This document shows, in pieces, positions 9,613 to 19,168 of a stretch of 64,000 nt of DNA; positions within the stretch are counted from its first letter, which is position 1, and every line of letters starts with the position of its first letter. A model generated the notes under the pieces. That model saw only the letters and a program-made list of their open reading frames with translations. It had not been told where the DNA came from and did not search any database. The translations under genes and the position numbers were made by a program. The stretch comes from Perognathus longimembris pacificus. Its lineage: Eukaryota > Chordata > Mammalia > Rodentia > Heteromyidae. The stretch covers positions 73,501,298 through 73,565,297 of the forward strand of contig NC_063167.1 of the NCBI RefSeq assembly GCF_023159225.1, given 5' to 3'.

Positions 9613-10066
9613 AGAAATTGAAAGAAAAAGTAAAAGAAATTGAAAGGAAAGTAATGATAAGGGGCCTTCTTTACTGGGAATGAGAAGCTATGGGTCCAGA
9701 AAGGTAAGCCTTAGAAATTCAAACAGCTCCAGTCAGTCTGTGAATTGAAGGGAGAATCCTACTGAAAAACCTTTATAGTTATAACTACTGAAATGAACAT
9801 GAAGACTCATCCCAATGGTGATAAGGATCAAATCAGTTGTCAATGGCAGAATAAATTATGTGAATTAAGTACACATATAACTATCCTGAGTTGTACATTG
9901 TTTAATTGAATAAAAGCATCTTGCTAGTCACTTTGGGGCAGCTTAATGGAATCCCATCACCCACCTGAATGTATTCATGACTGCAAATAAGGAAAACTGA
10001 GGTCTGGGCCTGTAGGATACCCTAATGGAAGTATATATTAGCCACTAGAACTCACCTTGAACTCAC

Positions 10067-10107
10067 CTTCCTGAAGAATAGAAATGGAAGTGAACACATC
10101 AGGATGA
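10067..10107 (-). pseudogene. Exon-like block B' (candidate)
   Basis: On the minus strand a pyrimidine-rich CTCCTTTCCTTTTCTCAG acceptor precedes a 41-base block ending in TTCAGGAAG and a GTGAGT donor (plus-strand ACTCAC at 10061-10066). It is closely similar to the block at 10351-10390. Product unknown. Confidence 0.3.
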
Positions 10108-10350
10108 CTGAGAAAAGGAAAGGAGAGGGCACTATAAGGAGCAAGCCACTAGCAACAGGTGGATGAGTTTTGTAATATAATGTCTATAAGTCACTGTAAG
10201 TTTGACATGGGTGAAATGGCTAAACACATGGCTAGTCACTTGTGTGCCATAGCGGATTTTTGTATCCCATACAAACATTCCTGAAAACAGACGATTCATG
10301 ACCCACAGGTCAATGAGACTACAAGTGTGCATGTGTAGATATGAACTCAT

Positions 10351-10390
10351 CTTCCTGAAGAAGGGACATGGAGTGAAGCCCTCAGAATGA
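10351..10390 (-). pseudogene. Exon-like block B (candidate, donor lost)
   Basis: Diverged copy of 10067-10107 with the same CTTCTCAG acceptor. The donor position reads ATGAGT instead of GTGAGT. One frame reads HSEGFTPCPFFRK. The copies lie 284 bp apart, suggesting an ancestral exon duplication. Confidence 0.28.
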
Positions 10391-10432
10391 CTGAGAAGAG
10401 GAAAGGGGCAGGGTACGTGGGAGGACACTCAC

Positions 10433-10544
10433 CCTCAGGTAGTTACAGGACTCCATCACTTCTGGCCAATTGTGCTGCTCCTCCTCCTCCTGGGGACTCC
10501 TGGGAACTTGTGGGAGCACAGCCTTTCCCTGTTGCTCTGCTAGC
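10433..10544 (-). pseudogene. Exon-like block A (candidate coding exon)
   Basis: A 112-base block bounded on the minus strand by TTATTCCTCAG (acceptor) and a GTGAGT donor (plus ACTCAC at 10427-10432). It is open throughout in one frame, encoding a segment containing LAEQQGKAVLPQVPRSPQ and WPEVMESCNYLR around four Glu codons. I do not recognise the protein. No companion coding exons were identified, so it may be an isolated fragment of a decayed gene. Confidence 0.35.
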
Positions 10545-10872
10545 CTGAGGAATAACCAAAGTTGAAGGTTAAAGTCTGTTCCCACCTACACATTGGAACA
10601 AATACTTTGCTCCTTCAAGAACTGAGAGTGTTCCACTGGACCCCTGGTTATAGTGCTAGGATGAGGGCAGAGTTCACCTTCCTCTTGTCAGACCTTTGCC
10701 AATATCCTGGACCATTCTTATGAAGCATAAATGAGGTTCACTGGGAGTCCATTGTCTTTTCCCAGTCAGGTAGCAAGTACCTGGCCCCTCTCATGTTCCC
10801 TTCCCCTGTGAATGCTAGGTACTCCAGATGCCTGTTGCAGACAAATAGAGAGCCCATGTGCTGGAATGGGAA

Positions 10873-11085
10873 TTTTTTTTTTTTTTTTTTTTTGGCCAGT
10901 CCTGGGCCTTGGACTCAGGGCCCGAGCACCGTCCCTGGCTTCTTCCCGCTCAAGGCTAGCACTCTGCCACTTGAGCCACAGCGCCACTTCTGGCCATTTT
11001 CTGTATATGTGGTGCTGGGGAATCGAACCCAGGGCCTCATGTATATGAGGCAGGCACTCTTGCCACTAGGCCATATCCCCAGCCC
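10873..11085 (-). mobile_element. IDL-Geo SINE
   Basis: T-run tail at 10873, then CCAGTCCTGGGCCTTGGACTC (right monomer) and left monomer to GGGCTGGGGATATGGCC. Little diverged from the inferred consensus, so relatively young. Confidence 0.93.
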
Positions 11086-11226
11086 GAGTTTTTGAGATTC
11101 TTATCTCAAAATAACCACTTCAAAGCTGAAAAAGGTGCTGTGGCTCAAGTTGTAGAGCCCTAACCTTGAGTAAAAGATTCAGAGACAGTACCTAGGCCCT
11201 GAATTCAAGCCCCAGGAATGGCACTG

Positions 11227-11269
<43 letters not shown>
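11086..11269 (+). mobile_element. Partial B1-like/Geo SINE with (CA)n tail
   Basis: Linker ATTCTTATCTCAAAATAACC, then the right monomer and a CA repeat at about 11227-11269. The 7SL-like left half is missing, and an IDL-Geo element abuts the 5' side. Confidence 0.8.
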
Positions 11270-11271
<2 letters not shown>

Positions 11272-11403
11272 ACATACATGTACAAAATCATCATATATAT
11301 CCTTAAATAATCTGTTTTTATTAAAGAGACATAGCAAGACTATTTAAACACATTTGTTCAGATATCAGTGGAAGAGGTAAGCATTAGAATTTGAGGGAAA
11401 GAG

Positions 11404-11597
11404 GGGCTGGGAATGTGGCTTAGTGGTAGAATGCTTGCCTCATTTGCATGAAGCCCTGGGTTCAATTCCTTAGTACCACATAAACAGAAAAAGCCAGAAG
11501 TGGTGCTGTGGCTCAAGTGGTAGAGTGCTAGCCTTGAGGGACAGTGCTCAGGCCCTGAGTCCAAGCCCCAGGACTGACAAAAAAAAAAAAAAAAAAA
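11404..11597 (+). mobile_element. IDL-Geo SINE with 18-bp target-site duplication
   Basis: Complete dimer ending in an A-run. AGAATTTGAGGGAAAGAG repeats exactly at 11386-11403 and 11598-11615. Confidence 0.95.
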
Positions 11598-11789
11598 AGA
11601 ATTTGAGGGAAAGAGACAGCAATATTAAAATTAAATCAAATCTGAGAACCAATCCAAGAGTTAGGACATGGTACCAACCAATATGATTGAGCCTAACTTG
11701 CCTTACTCAAGGGTCACTTGTTTTAGAAAAATGAAAGGAAAAACCAAAAAAGGCAAAAAGCAAATGAAGTAATTAGTGAAGCTGCCAAA

Positions 11790-12017
11790 GATGGGTTCCG
11801 GTGGCTCATGCCTGTAATCCAGCTACTCAGAAAGCTGAGATTTGAGGACCAGGGTTCAAACCCTGGGCAGGAAAGTCTGTGAGACTTATCGCCAATAAAC
11901 TACTCAGAAAAAGCCAGAAGTAGAGCTGTGGCTCAAGTGGTAGAATGCTACCGTTGAGCACAAAGGGCTCAATGACATTGGCCCTGAGTTCAAGTGCTAG
12001 GACTGGGGAAAAAAAAA
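11790..12017 (+). mobile_element. B1-like/Geo SINE
   Basis: GGTGGCTCATGCCTGTAATCC left half, GACTTATCGCCAATAAAC linker, right monomer and a short A-run. Confidence 0.88.
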
Positions 12018-12239
12018 TCAAAATGAAACCCTGAAATTACCAGAGACAAGTTCATCCTTTCCTACCTCATTCCCCATTCATCCATCATTGACCACTTTGG
12101 TTAGTAGTTCAGGTTGGATGATGGATGGTCTGTTTGATATGTCCATGTTCTAATCTCCAGAACTTCTGAAGTTTCCTCGCATGGCCAAAGGAATTTTGTA
12201 AATATGACCCAGTCAAGAAGGTGAGTCTAGAAAAGAATT

Positions 12240-12547
12240 TGAGGTGCCAGACTTTGAAGTCAGGCCCCACCACGTGAACCCCATTTTAGAATCGAACCCT
12301 GAGCCAATCAGATTTGTACCTGTGTTCTAATCTCGCTTGCACAGCTGATTGTTGTAACCTTGTTCTTTGCCTTTATAAGCCCTGTGTAATCACAGCTCGG
12401 GGCTTCCTCCTAACCTCCGCTGTGTCGGTGGGTAGGACGAGGCCCGAGTTGGCAGCTCGTTAAATAAAGCCTTGCCTTGCTTTTGCATTTCGGAGTGTCT
12501 GAATCTCGGTGGTCTTCTTGGGGGAGGTCTTGCAACTTGGCACAACA
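12240..12547 (+). repeat. 5' LTR
   Basis: 308 bp. CCAAT at 12304-12308, TATAA near 12373 (TTTATAAG) and AATAAA at 12463-12468. Ends ...GGCACAACA, followed by the TT spacer before the primer-binding site. Confidence 0.95.
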
Positions 12548-12549
12548 TT

Positions 12550-12567
12550 TGGGGTTTCGTCCGGGAT
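12550..12567 (+). promoter_or_regulatory. Primer-binding site, tRNA-Pro-like
   Basis: TGGGGTTTCGTCCGGGAT starts 2 bases after the LTR. It matches the tRNA-Pro primer-binding site used by many gammaretroviruses except at positions 6 and 7, where TT replaces GC. Confidence 0.85.
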
Positions 12568-12600
12568 AGCCCCAGAGACCCCGAGATCCCAGACTCCGAA

Positions 12601-12606
12601 GGTAAG
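12601..12606 (+). promoter_or_regulatory. Candidate retroviral splice donor
   Basis: CCGAAG|GTAAGA about 34 bases after the primer-binding site, in the leader position where gammaretroviruses carry their major donor. Confidence 0.5.
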
Positions 12607-13004
12607 AAAACAGCGCTGTTCATTTGTCTTGTCCTGTAATGTGCCTGTTTGTTTGTCTTGCTTTTGCTTATTTCTTGAAGGGGTTGTCGAAGCAGATGTA
12701 CTTACTTGACAATCCTGGTGAGACCGGGGGATGTCCCAGACTCTTCACCCTTAAAGGGGGATCTCTGGAGCCCCGCTTTCAACTTGAATTCACTCTTTCT
12801 GCATCCTTGCAGGAGGTTGTGGGCCAACTCGGGTCCATTCCTTCTGCACCCTTGTAGGAGGTTGTGGGCCAGCTTGGGAGATCTCCAACTCGTAGCTTTT
12901 CTTGTTCTCAGGCCTGTGTGTTTTCCTCCTTTTTTATTGTTTTGTTTTTTGTAGCCTTTTGGACTGAACTTCTGATCAGAGCTATGGATAACGTTCTATC
13001 TTGA

Positions 13005-13163
13005 GGACCTCCATCTAGCCCCCTAGACTTGATCCTAGCTCACTGGAGGGAGGTTAAGGAGATAGCTCAGAACCAAGGTGTGGCCCTTAAAAAGTAAAAG
13101 TGGATCACCCTGTGCAAGTCAGAATGGTCCACCTTTGAGGAAATTGAGGGAGCTTTGACATAG
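13005..13163 (+). pseudogene. gag matrix-like remnant (broken)
   Basis: One forward frame resembles the N-terminal matrix part of gammaretroviral Gag, with Trp-containing segments and a basic stretch. It has an in-frame TAA at 13095-13097 and TAG at 13161-13163, and lacks a usable start with the N-terminal Gly. Downstream, 13185-13457 is open but Arg/Pro/Gln-rich; it may derive from later gag sequence, though I cannot establish this. Confidence 0.55.
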
Positions 13164-13562
13164 GGAGGAAGCACGGAGGAGGAAATGTTTCCCGCTCCAT
13201 ACTCCCCATCCCAGTTAACTCTACAAGAGGAGGACTCTGAGGAAAATGTTTCAGCTGTGCCCTCCGCTCTGGAGGGTCCTGCCCAGTCAACTCGCCAGCG
13301 CCGACAGCCCAGGACACGGACGCATCAGCCCCAAGTCCAAGTCCTGACCCGCAGCCGCCGACGGGGTGGATGTAGGGCCAGCCCAAGCCACCCACAGGTG
13401 GCAGGGAGTGACCTCACCATGCTGCGTTGTCATCTCTGTGTTGTTTCTTCTTTGTAGGTTTTTTTGTAACAGTTTCCAGCAGGCCCACAGAGAAGCACAG
13501 GTGATTCCTACAAGTTTGTCAAGATCTAATACTGACCCTTAATAAGTTCCAGATTAACCACG

Positions 13563-13721
13563 GTGGAGGGGACCCTGGACGGCATCGCCACTTGGGTTCA
13601 TTGCTTCCACGCCAGGCCAGCTGACCCCTTTGCCCTGGATGACCGTGATGGAACATGGGAGGTCTCCAAGCACCCAGCTGGGCCGCTTCGCCTTCGCCTC
13701 AAGAAAAGAAAGTTAGACTGA
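13563..13721 (+). pseudogene. Integrase C-terminal remnant
   Basis: 52 codons open to TGA at 13719-13721. The frame includes a DGIATWVH...RPADPF pattern followed by a TWEV...PLRLRLKK tail, resembling the C-terminal end of gammaretroviral integrase. A stop lies just upstream in the same frame, and the rest of pol is missing. The hydrophobic frame that follows (13724-13800) sits where env would begin but is not a supported gene. Confidence 0.6.
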
Positions 13722-14070
13722 ATATTGTTATAATTTTCTTTTTGCCTTCTTTCCTTACTACCCTGGCTAGTGTTGATGTTATTTTGGCAGCTCACTCCAA
13801 AGTGAGGTGAATCCTGCAGTCCCTTGGTAAAGTAGACTAAGGTTATAGGTTCCTGGCTAGGTAAGGTCAATGCCCCTGAGTCAGCCTGAAGAAATTACAG
13901 AAGATAGATGATCTTCACCCATCAGCCCCCCTTTAAAACCGAGGGACCAGAGTTATTTTCGGATACTACTTTTGGCCCTACTGGCCCATGCCTTACCTCT
14001 ATATCATCCCCTAGACATGCAAGCCATTGAAATGGACAGAATGGAGCCATGATTGGCTCCCAAGGTACCA

Positions 14071-14088
14071 AAAAGAAAAAGGGGGAAA
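14071..14088 (+). promoter_or_regulatory. Polypurine tract
   Basis: AAAAGAAAAAGGGGGAAA directly abuts the 3' LTR, the plus-strand priming site of reverse transcription. Confidence 0.92.
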
Positions 14089-14396
14089 TGAGGTGCCAGA
14101 CTTTGAAGTCAGGCCCCACCACGTGAACCCCATTTTAGAATCGAACCCTGAGCCAATCAGATTTGTACCTGTGTTCTAATCTCGCTTGCACAGCTGATTG
14201 TTGTAACCTTGTTCTTTGCCTTTATAAGCCCTGTGTAATCACAGCTCGGGGCTTCCTCCTAACCTCCGCTGTGTCGGTGGGTAGGACGAGGCCCGAGTTG
14301 GCAGCTCGTTAAATAAAGCCTTGCCTTGCTTTTGCATTTCGGAGTGTCTGAATCTCGGTGGTCTTCTTGGGGGAGGTCTTGCGACTTGGCACAACA
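14089..14396 (+). repeat. 3' LTR
   Basis: 308 bp, identical to 12240-12547 by eye except one A/G difference near the end (GCAACTTGG versus GCGACTTGG). TATA and AATAAA lie at the same relative positions (AATAAA at 14312-14317). Confidence 0.95.
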
Positions 14397-15068
14397 ATTC
14401 ACTTGCCAAAGAACAAAAGACAAAAGTACACTATGAGAATGAACCTATTCTGAGAAGAAAAAAACTTGGGCTAAATTATCAGAAAAACTCAAGGTAAGTC
14501 GTACAAAGCAGTCCATCTCCCGCTTTGTTTATTGATAAACAAAGGTGTAATGTGGTTAGCAGCCTAATTGCCAACAACAATGGAAGAGCAATCAGACTTA
14601 TCTGAACATTCTGCTGAACAGCCCACCACAGACAGCTACATTAGACTCAAGCTGGGTATTTCCCTGTAAGACAGACCTGGTTCTTGTAAATTATCATGTT
14701 TTTACTCAATGCAATTCTAGTAATCTTTATGTAAGAAAAAGGCAACTTGTTTTACTTTGAGTGATCTATGTAGAATGTGTGAAAGTTGAAGAGGGAGGAG
14801 AGGGTAAGGAAAGGGAACCGGGGAAGAAGACAGGACAGAAAGATAGAAAGAGCATCTGATAATTTAAAAATATGTTTGCCAATTGAGAGAAAAAGAACAT
14901 ACTTCTCAAATTTGGAAACACATACAATCAGCTCTCCTAATCAATTTGCGGCAAATATCAGAGTTGAAAGCATACAGATTATAACTTGAGCATAACAAAT
15001 GATGCCACAAATCAAACATGAAAATAAAATAAAATGAAAGATAATAAAACATAAATTATAAAAATAAT
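14397..15068. other. No feature recognised
   Basis: AT-rich, purine-rich near 14786-14860. Open frame 14786-14989 is low complexity and not supported as a gene. Confidence 0.5.
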
Positions 15069-15270
15069 AAGCTGGGTGCTGGTGGCTCATGCCTGTAATC
15101 CTACTCAGAAGGTTGAGATCTGAGGATTGCAGTTCAAAGCCATGAGACTCTTATCTCCAATTAACCACCAGAAAACTGGAAGTGATACTGTGGCTCAAAA
15201 TGGCTCTAGTCTTAAAAAAAAGAGCTCAGAGTCACAGCCTAGGCCCCAAGTTCAAGCCCCACAACTGACT
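15069..15270 (+). mobile_element. B1-like/Geo SINE
   Basis: GCTGGGTGCTGGTGGCTCATG start, TTATCTCCAATTAACCACC linker, shortened right half with A-run insertion and (AAAT)n tail. Confidence 0.87.
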
Positions 15271-15807
15271 AAATAAATAAATATTCTCAATAAAATAAAT
15301 AAAAAGAAGGTAGAGAACTATCTAAACATTTAAAATAATTCACTGATCCAAAGGAAATCACAAGGAAAGCCAGATAGTATTATGTTTTTTGTTTTTTTTT
15401 TTACAATGATTAATGGTTTTTGCTTCCTCCACTTGAGAGTCTGGGGACTTATTATTTGTTCTATAAAACACAGGATATATCTCTGTTGATTTGGTTTAAA
15501 AAATCTGTCATACTCCCTTCACACAAAATGCAATTCTCTGATGTGTTGCAAGCTTCTCATTCTTGGAATCAATTGAATATCTGTCCAACATTAACAATGT
15601 CCCACTCTCACCTAAATTAGCTCTTTTTGATCAAATGGTTCATATTTTTAAATAACTATAGAAGAAAAATAGATTCAGTCATCTTATTCCAGATTTATAT
15701 CATGGCTATCAGTTGCCTGGGAGAACAAAGCTCACTTTTCTGAATGCTAAAACAAAAGTTTATGATATAACATTGTAATGAAAATTAATTTCAGAACCTT
15801 AGTCATA

Positions 15808-16029
15808 GGCCAGGCACTGGTGCACACATGTAATTCCGTCTAGTCAAGAGGCTGAGAGCTGAGGATTGAGTTCTCAGCCAGACTGGGAAAGACAAATCTC
15901 TGAGACTCTTATCTCCAATTAGCAGGTAAAAAAGGATGTAGAGGTGTGAGTCATGTGGTAGAGTGCCAGCCTTGAGTGAAAAAGCTAAAGAACAATGCCC
16001 AGGCCCCAAGTTAAAGCCCCAAGACTATG

Positions 16030-16078
<49 letters not shown>
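15808..16078 (+). mobile_element. B1-like/Geo SINE with (CA)n tail
   Basis: Full dimer followed by a CA repeat (about 16031-16078). The CA frame creates spurious His/Thr-repeat reading frames. Confidence 0.87.
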
Positions 16079-16080
<2 letters not shown>

Positions 16081-16162
16081 TTCCCTTTTTGTCCCACAAA
16101 CCAAGTAAACTACCAAGTAAGAAACCTGAGGGGAAAAAAAAATCTCTATCTTCTATCTGCTC

Positions 16163-16166
<4 letters not shown>

Positions 16167-16222
<56 letters not shown>

Positions 16223-16430
16223 CCTTGAACTCACTCAGGGCCTAGGTGCTGTTCCAGAGCTTTTGTGCTGAAGGCTAGGGCTCTACAACTTGAGTCACAG
16301 CTCTACTTCTGGTTAATTGGAGATAAGAGTCTCATGGAACTTCCTGCCTGGTCTAGCTTTGAACTGCAATCCTCAAATATTAGCCTCCTGAGTAGCTAGG
16401 ATTACAGGTATGAGCCACTGGCACCTAGTT
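16167..16430 (-). mobile_element. B1-like/Geo SINE with (TC)n tail
   Basis: A GA repeat at 16167-16221 is the minus-strand TC tail. The body runs 16222-16430, ending at the 7SL-like GGTGCCAGTGGCTCATACC. Confidence 0.87.
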
Positions 16431-16589
16431 TGATTTTCTCTGTATTTATTGTGTTCTCCTACCATTTTCCATACCTTCAGTCTATGTACTTTTCCAGTTT
16501 TGTTGCTGCTTTTTACCTTTCCACATTCTTTCCTTTTATTATTAATTAATACATTCAGTTCTAATAATTCCTAAATTCCTGGTTTATCT

Positions 16590-16797
16590 TTTTTTTTTTT
16601 TGCTAATCCTGGGGCTTGAACTCAGGGCTTGAGCACTGTCTCTGCCTTCTTTTTGCTCAAGGCTGCTTAGCACTCTGCCAACTTGAGTCACAACGCCACT
16701 TCTGGCCTTGTCTATCTATGTGGTGCTGAGGAATCGAACCCAGAGCTTCATGTATACAAGGCAAGTACTCTTGCCACTAGGCCATATTCCCAGCCCT
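16590..16797 (-). mobile_element. IDL-Geo SINE with target-site duplication
   Basis: CCTGGTTTATCTT repeats at about 16579-16591 and 16797-16809. Full dimer with a short internal insertion (GGCTGCTTAGC) in the right monomer. Confidence 0.92.
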
Positions 16798-16844
16798 CCT
16801 GGTTTATCTTATAAGTATTTTAGCATCTTTTTAAAATTTTTATT

Positions 16845-17037
16845 TTTTTTCCAGTCCTGGGGCTTGCACTCATGGTTTGAGCATTGTCCCTGACTTCTTT
16901 TTGCTCAAGGCTAGCACTCTATCATTTGAGCCACAGTGTCACTTCTGGCTTCTTCTGTTTATGTGGTGCTGAGGAATCGAACCCAGGGCTTCATGCATAT
17001 AAGGCAAGCACTCTACCACTAAGCCATATTCCCAGCC
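16845..17037 (-). mobile_element. IDL-Geo SINE
   Basis: Full dimer in the same orientation as, and 48 bp from, the preceding copy. The likely duplication GCATCTTTT lies at about 16825 and 17039. Confidence 0.9.
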
Positions 17038-17329
17038 TGCATCTTTTATTTTCTATTCTTAAGGGGGATATATTGACATTTCCAAATATTTTACTATATT
17101 TCAATCACAAGTTTGTTTTAAAAATAATTCATTATTACAGACTAAAGCTTTCTCTCCTCTGAACAGTGATGGCATTTATGACCTCAAAAGAAGACTCCCA
17201 CTAATAATACCCTCACTGAAAACTGAATCACATTTAAACCCTCATTTAAAACCAGATCTACCGATTCTGAAACTTCTCACTAACTGAATCCAAAATTGTT
17301 GAAAGGGTTAAAAGGCCGAACAAAGATTT

Positions 17330-17830
17330 CAAAGTCTGATTTTAAATAATGACTGATGGTCTTGGAGGAGATTCAGATAAATGCATGAAGTAAAGCAATT
17401 AATTCAAGACTTGGATGCTAAATTCAGCAATTTGCACGACAGGTTCCCCTGAAGCACTGAGATTCTGAAAACAACCAGATAGAAATCTTGGCAAAAAGAA
17501 GGTCAATAAAAAGTGGAAAGCATCACCAATAAAATAGACCAAGAAGAAGAAAGAATACCAAGGACTGAAGACAGGCTGAAGAATTATTACATTCTGATGG
17601 CAATGAACAGAAAACCACTCATGACCACCATTTGGAAGATCTCTGAGACATGATTGAAAGTCCAAACCAAAGGATTCCTGGGGTAGACAAGTAGCTGAGA
17701 TGAAAATAAAAGTATAGAAAACAAATTCAATGAAATGATAGCAAATTCAGTAGCCCAGTCATGTTTCTTGTAAGACTTGACTTCTTTGATCACTTGAAAT
17801 CAGCTCTGATACTAATGAATGTACAGCCTC
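17330..17830 (+). mobile_element. Decayed L1 ORF1 fragment
   Basis: Forward frames with many stops and frameshifts resemble the coiled coil to RNA-recognition start of L1 ORF1p: an EIQINA...K segment, then ENNQIEILAKRR and finally HHLEDL, a stop, DMIESPNQRIPGV, which parallels the conserved start of the ORF1p RRM. The longer minus-strand open frames here are shadows. It is much older than the L1 at 21.66 kb. Confidence 0.55.
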
Positions 17831-17950
17831 TGCAGGCTGCCAGAGCTCTGCTTTCTCAGGAGACAGAATGAAGGTAATTGAAGGTTATTGAACTGACACA
17901 ATCTGTTCATTCTAAACAGTGATACTTGATTTTATTTAAAAATAGATATG

Positions 17951-18050
17951 TAGGCTTGGTCCTGGTGTGTGACTCAAGTGGTTGAGGTCCAACTGTGAGC
18001 AGGAAAGATGAGGAAGAGCTCTAAGCTTGAATTCAAGCTACAGTCTTGGA
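17951..18050 (+). mobile_element. Degraded Geo-type SINE monomer
   Basis: GTGACTCAAGTGGTTGAGGTC...GAATTCAAGCTACAG retains the A-box/B-box-like spacing of the right monomer. Old. Confidence 0.5.
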
Positions 18051-18079
18051 AAAAAGATAAATGGAAATATAGGAAAAAC

Positions 18080-18300
18080 AGTATGCGATGGCACCTCATA
18101 CATATAATCCTAGCAACTCAGGAGGCTGATATCTGAGGATCACAGTCTGACATGAGCCTGGGCAGCCAGTCCTTTAGACTCTTTTCTCCCATTAACCAGT
18201 AAAATAACCTACAATAAAGGAGTGCCTCAAGTGGTAGAATATCAGCCATAAGTTTAAGCCTAATGAGAGCATGAGTTCAAACTCTAATAGTACACAAACA
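18080..18300 (+). mobile_element. B1-like/Geo SINE (old)
   Basis: ATAATCCTAGCAACTCAGGAGGCTGATATCTGAGGATC and the TTTTCTCCCATTAACCAGT linker. The right half is diverged. Confidence 0.78.
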
Positions 18301-18650
18301 ATAAAAAAGAAATACTAAAGAAACATATTTCTGTTATATTTCTATAGTATGGAGCATGAGTTGGTATAAATTATTTTAGCTGACAATTTATTTTCGTGAC
18401 AATTTCAAGAATCTTCTGTAAAAATCTTAAAAACCTAGCTGTAAAAGAACATGTTATTGATTTTTGAGCCTGATACTTAGGAAGTCCCTTGTATATTAGC
18501 ATTTTCCTTATGATGTTAATTTCTCCTATCTGTATGTTGTTACACCCCAATCTGATGATAATTGCATAATTTAGGAAAATTATTCAGATTTGACTAATGT
18601 TATGATCTTTTACAAAGTTATAATTTGTCAACATATATTTGCAGGAATTT
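18301..18650. other. No feature recognised
   Basis: AT-rich unique-looking sequence. Confidence 0.5.
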
Positions 18651-18653
18651 CTT

Positions 18654-18856
18654 TTTTGTTGTTGTTGCCAGTCCTGGGGTTTGGACTCAGGGCCTGAGCA
18701 CTGTTCCTGACTTTCTTTTGCCCCAAGGCTAGCACTCTACCACTTGAACCACAGCACCACTTCTGGCTTTTTCTATATATGTGGTGCTGAGGAATCAAAC
18801 CCAGGGCTTCATGCCTGCTAGGCGAGCACTGTACCACTGGGCCACATTCCCAGCCC
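18654..18856 (-). mobile_element. IDL-Geo SINE with target-site duplication
   Basis: Full dimer. GCAGGAATTTCTT on the left and GTAGGGATTTCTT on the right form a duplication with two substitutions, indicating moderate age. Confidence 0.9.
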
Positions 18857-18939
18857 CTTGTAGGGATTTCTTAAATTACTGTTTGTAATAATTCTGCATA
18901 GAAGAAAAAATAAAATACCCCGAAAGCTTTTTTGTGTGT

Positions 18940-19168
18940 ATATGTCAATACTAGGGCTTGAAGTCAAGACCAGAGCATTCTCCCCTAGCTTTTTAACTCA
19001 AAGGTGGTATTCTACCACTTGAGCCAAGCCATTACTTCAATTTTTTGCTGATTAATTGGAGATAAATGTCTTATACACTTTTCCGCCCAGGCTAGCATCG
19101 AACAGTGACCTCAGATCTCAGCCTTCTGAGCAGGTAGGATTACAGAGTGAGCCACTGGAGCCCAATTA
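18940..19168 (-). mobile_element. B1-like/Geo SINE
   Basis: Right-monomer end at 18950, ATTTATCTCCAATTAATCAGC linker and left half ending near 19168. Confidence 0.82.

Larger units (their letters stand above)
12240..14396 (+). mobile_element. Young non-autonomous gammaretrovirus-like provirus
   Basis: A 2157-bp provirus with two 308-bp TG...CA LTRs, a primer-binding site, a splice donor, a short internal region of about 1.54 kb and a polypurine tract. Only pieces of gag and the pol C-terminus can be recognised, so about three quarters of a typical gammaretroviral interior is missing. It encodes no polymerase and would need proteins from another element to move. The LTRs differ at one base, indicating recent insertion (or LTR homogenisation). 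AATT precedes the element (12236-12239). AATT also occurs at the 3' edge, but only if the last A of the LTR is shared, so the 4-bp duplication is imperfect. Confidence 0.92.

Noticed and set aside
13185..13457. 90-codon open frame inside the provirus
   Set aside because: Arg/Gln/Pro-rich and flanked by stops. It may derive from gag, but no domain can be supported, so it is not listed as a gene.
15963..16271. His/Thr- and Arg/Glu-repeat open frames
   Set aside because: Translations of CA and GA microsatellites in SINE tails.
17399..17793. Hydrophobic minus-strand open frames resembling membrane-protein segments
   Set aside because: They lie antisense to a decayed L1 ORF1 fragment; the hydrophobicity is the complement of Lys/Glu-rich coding sequence.
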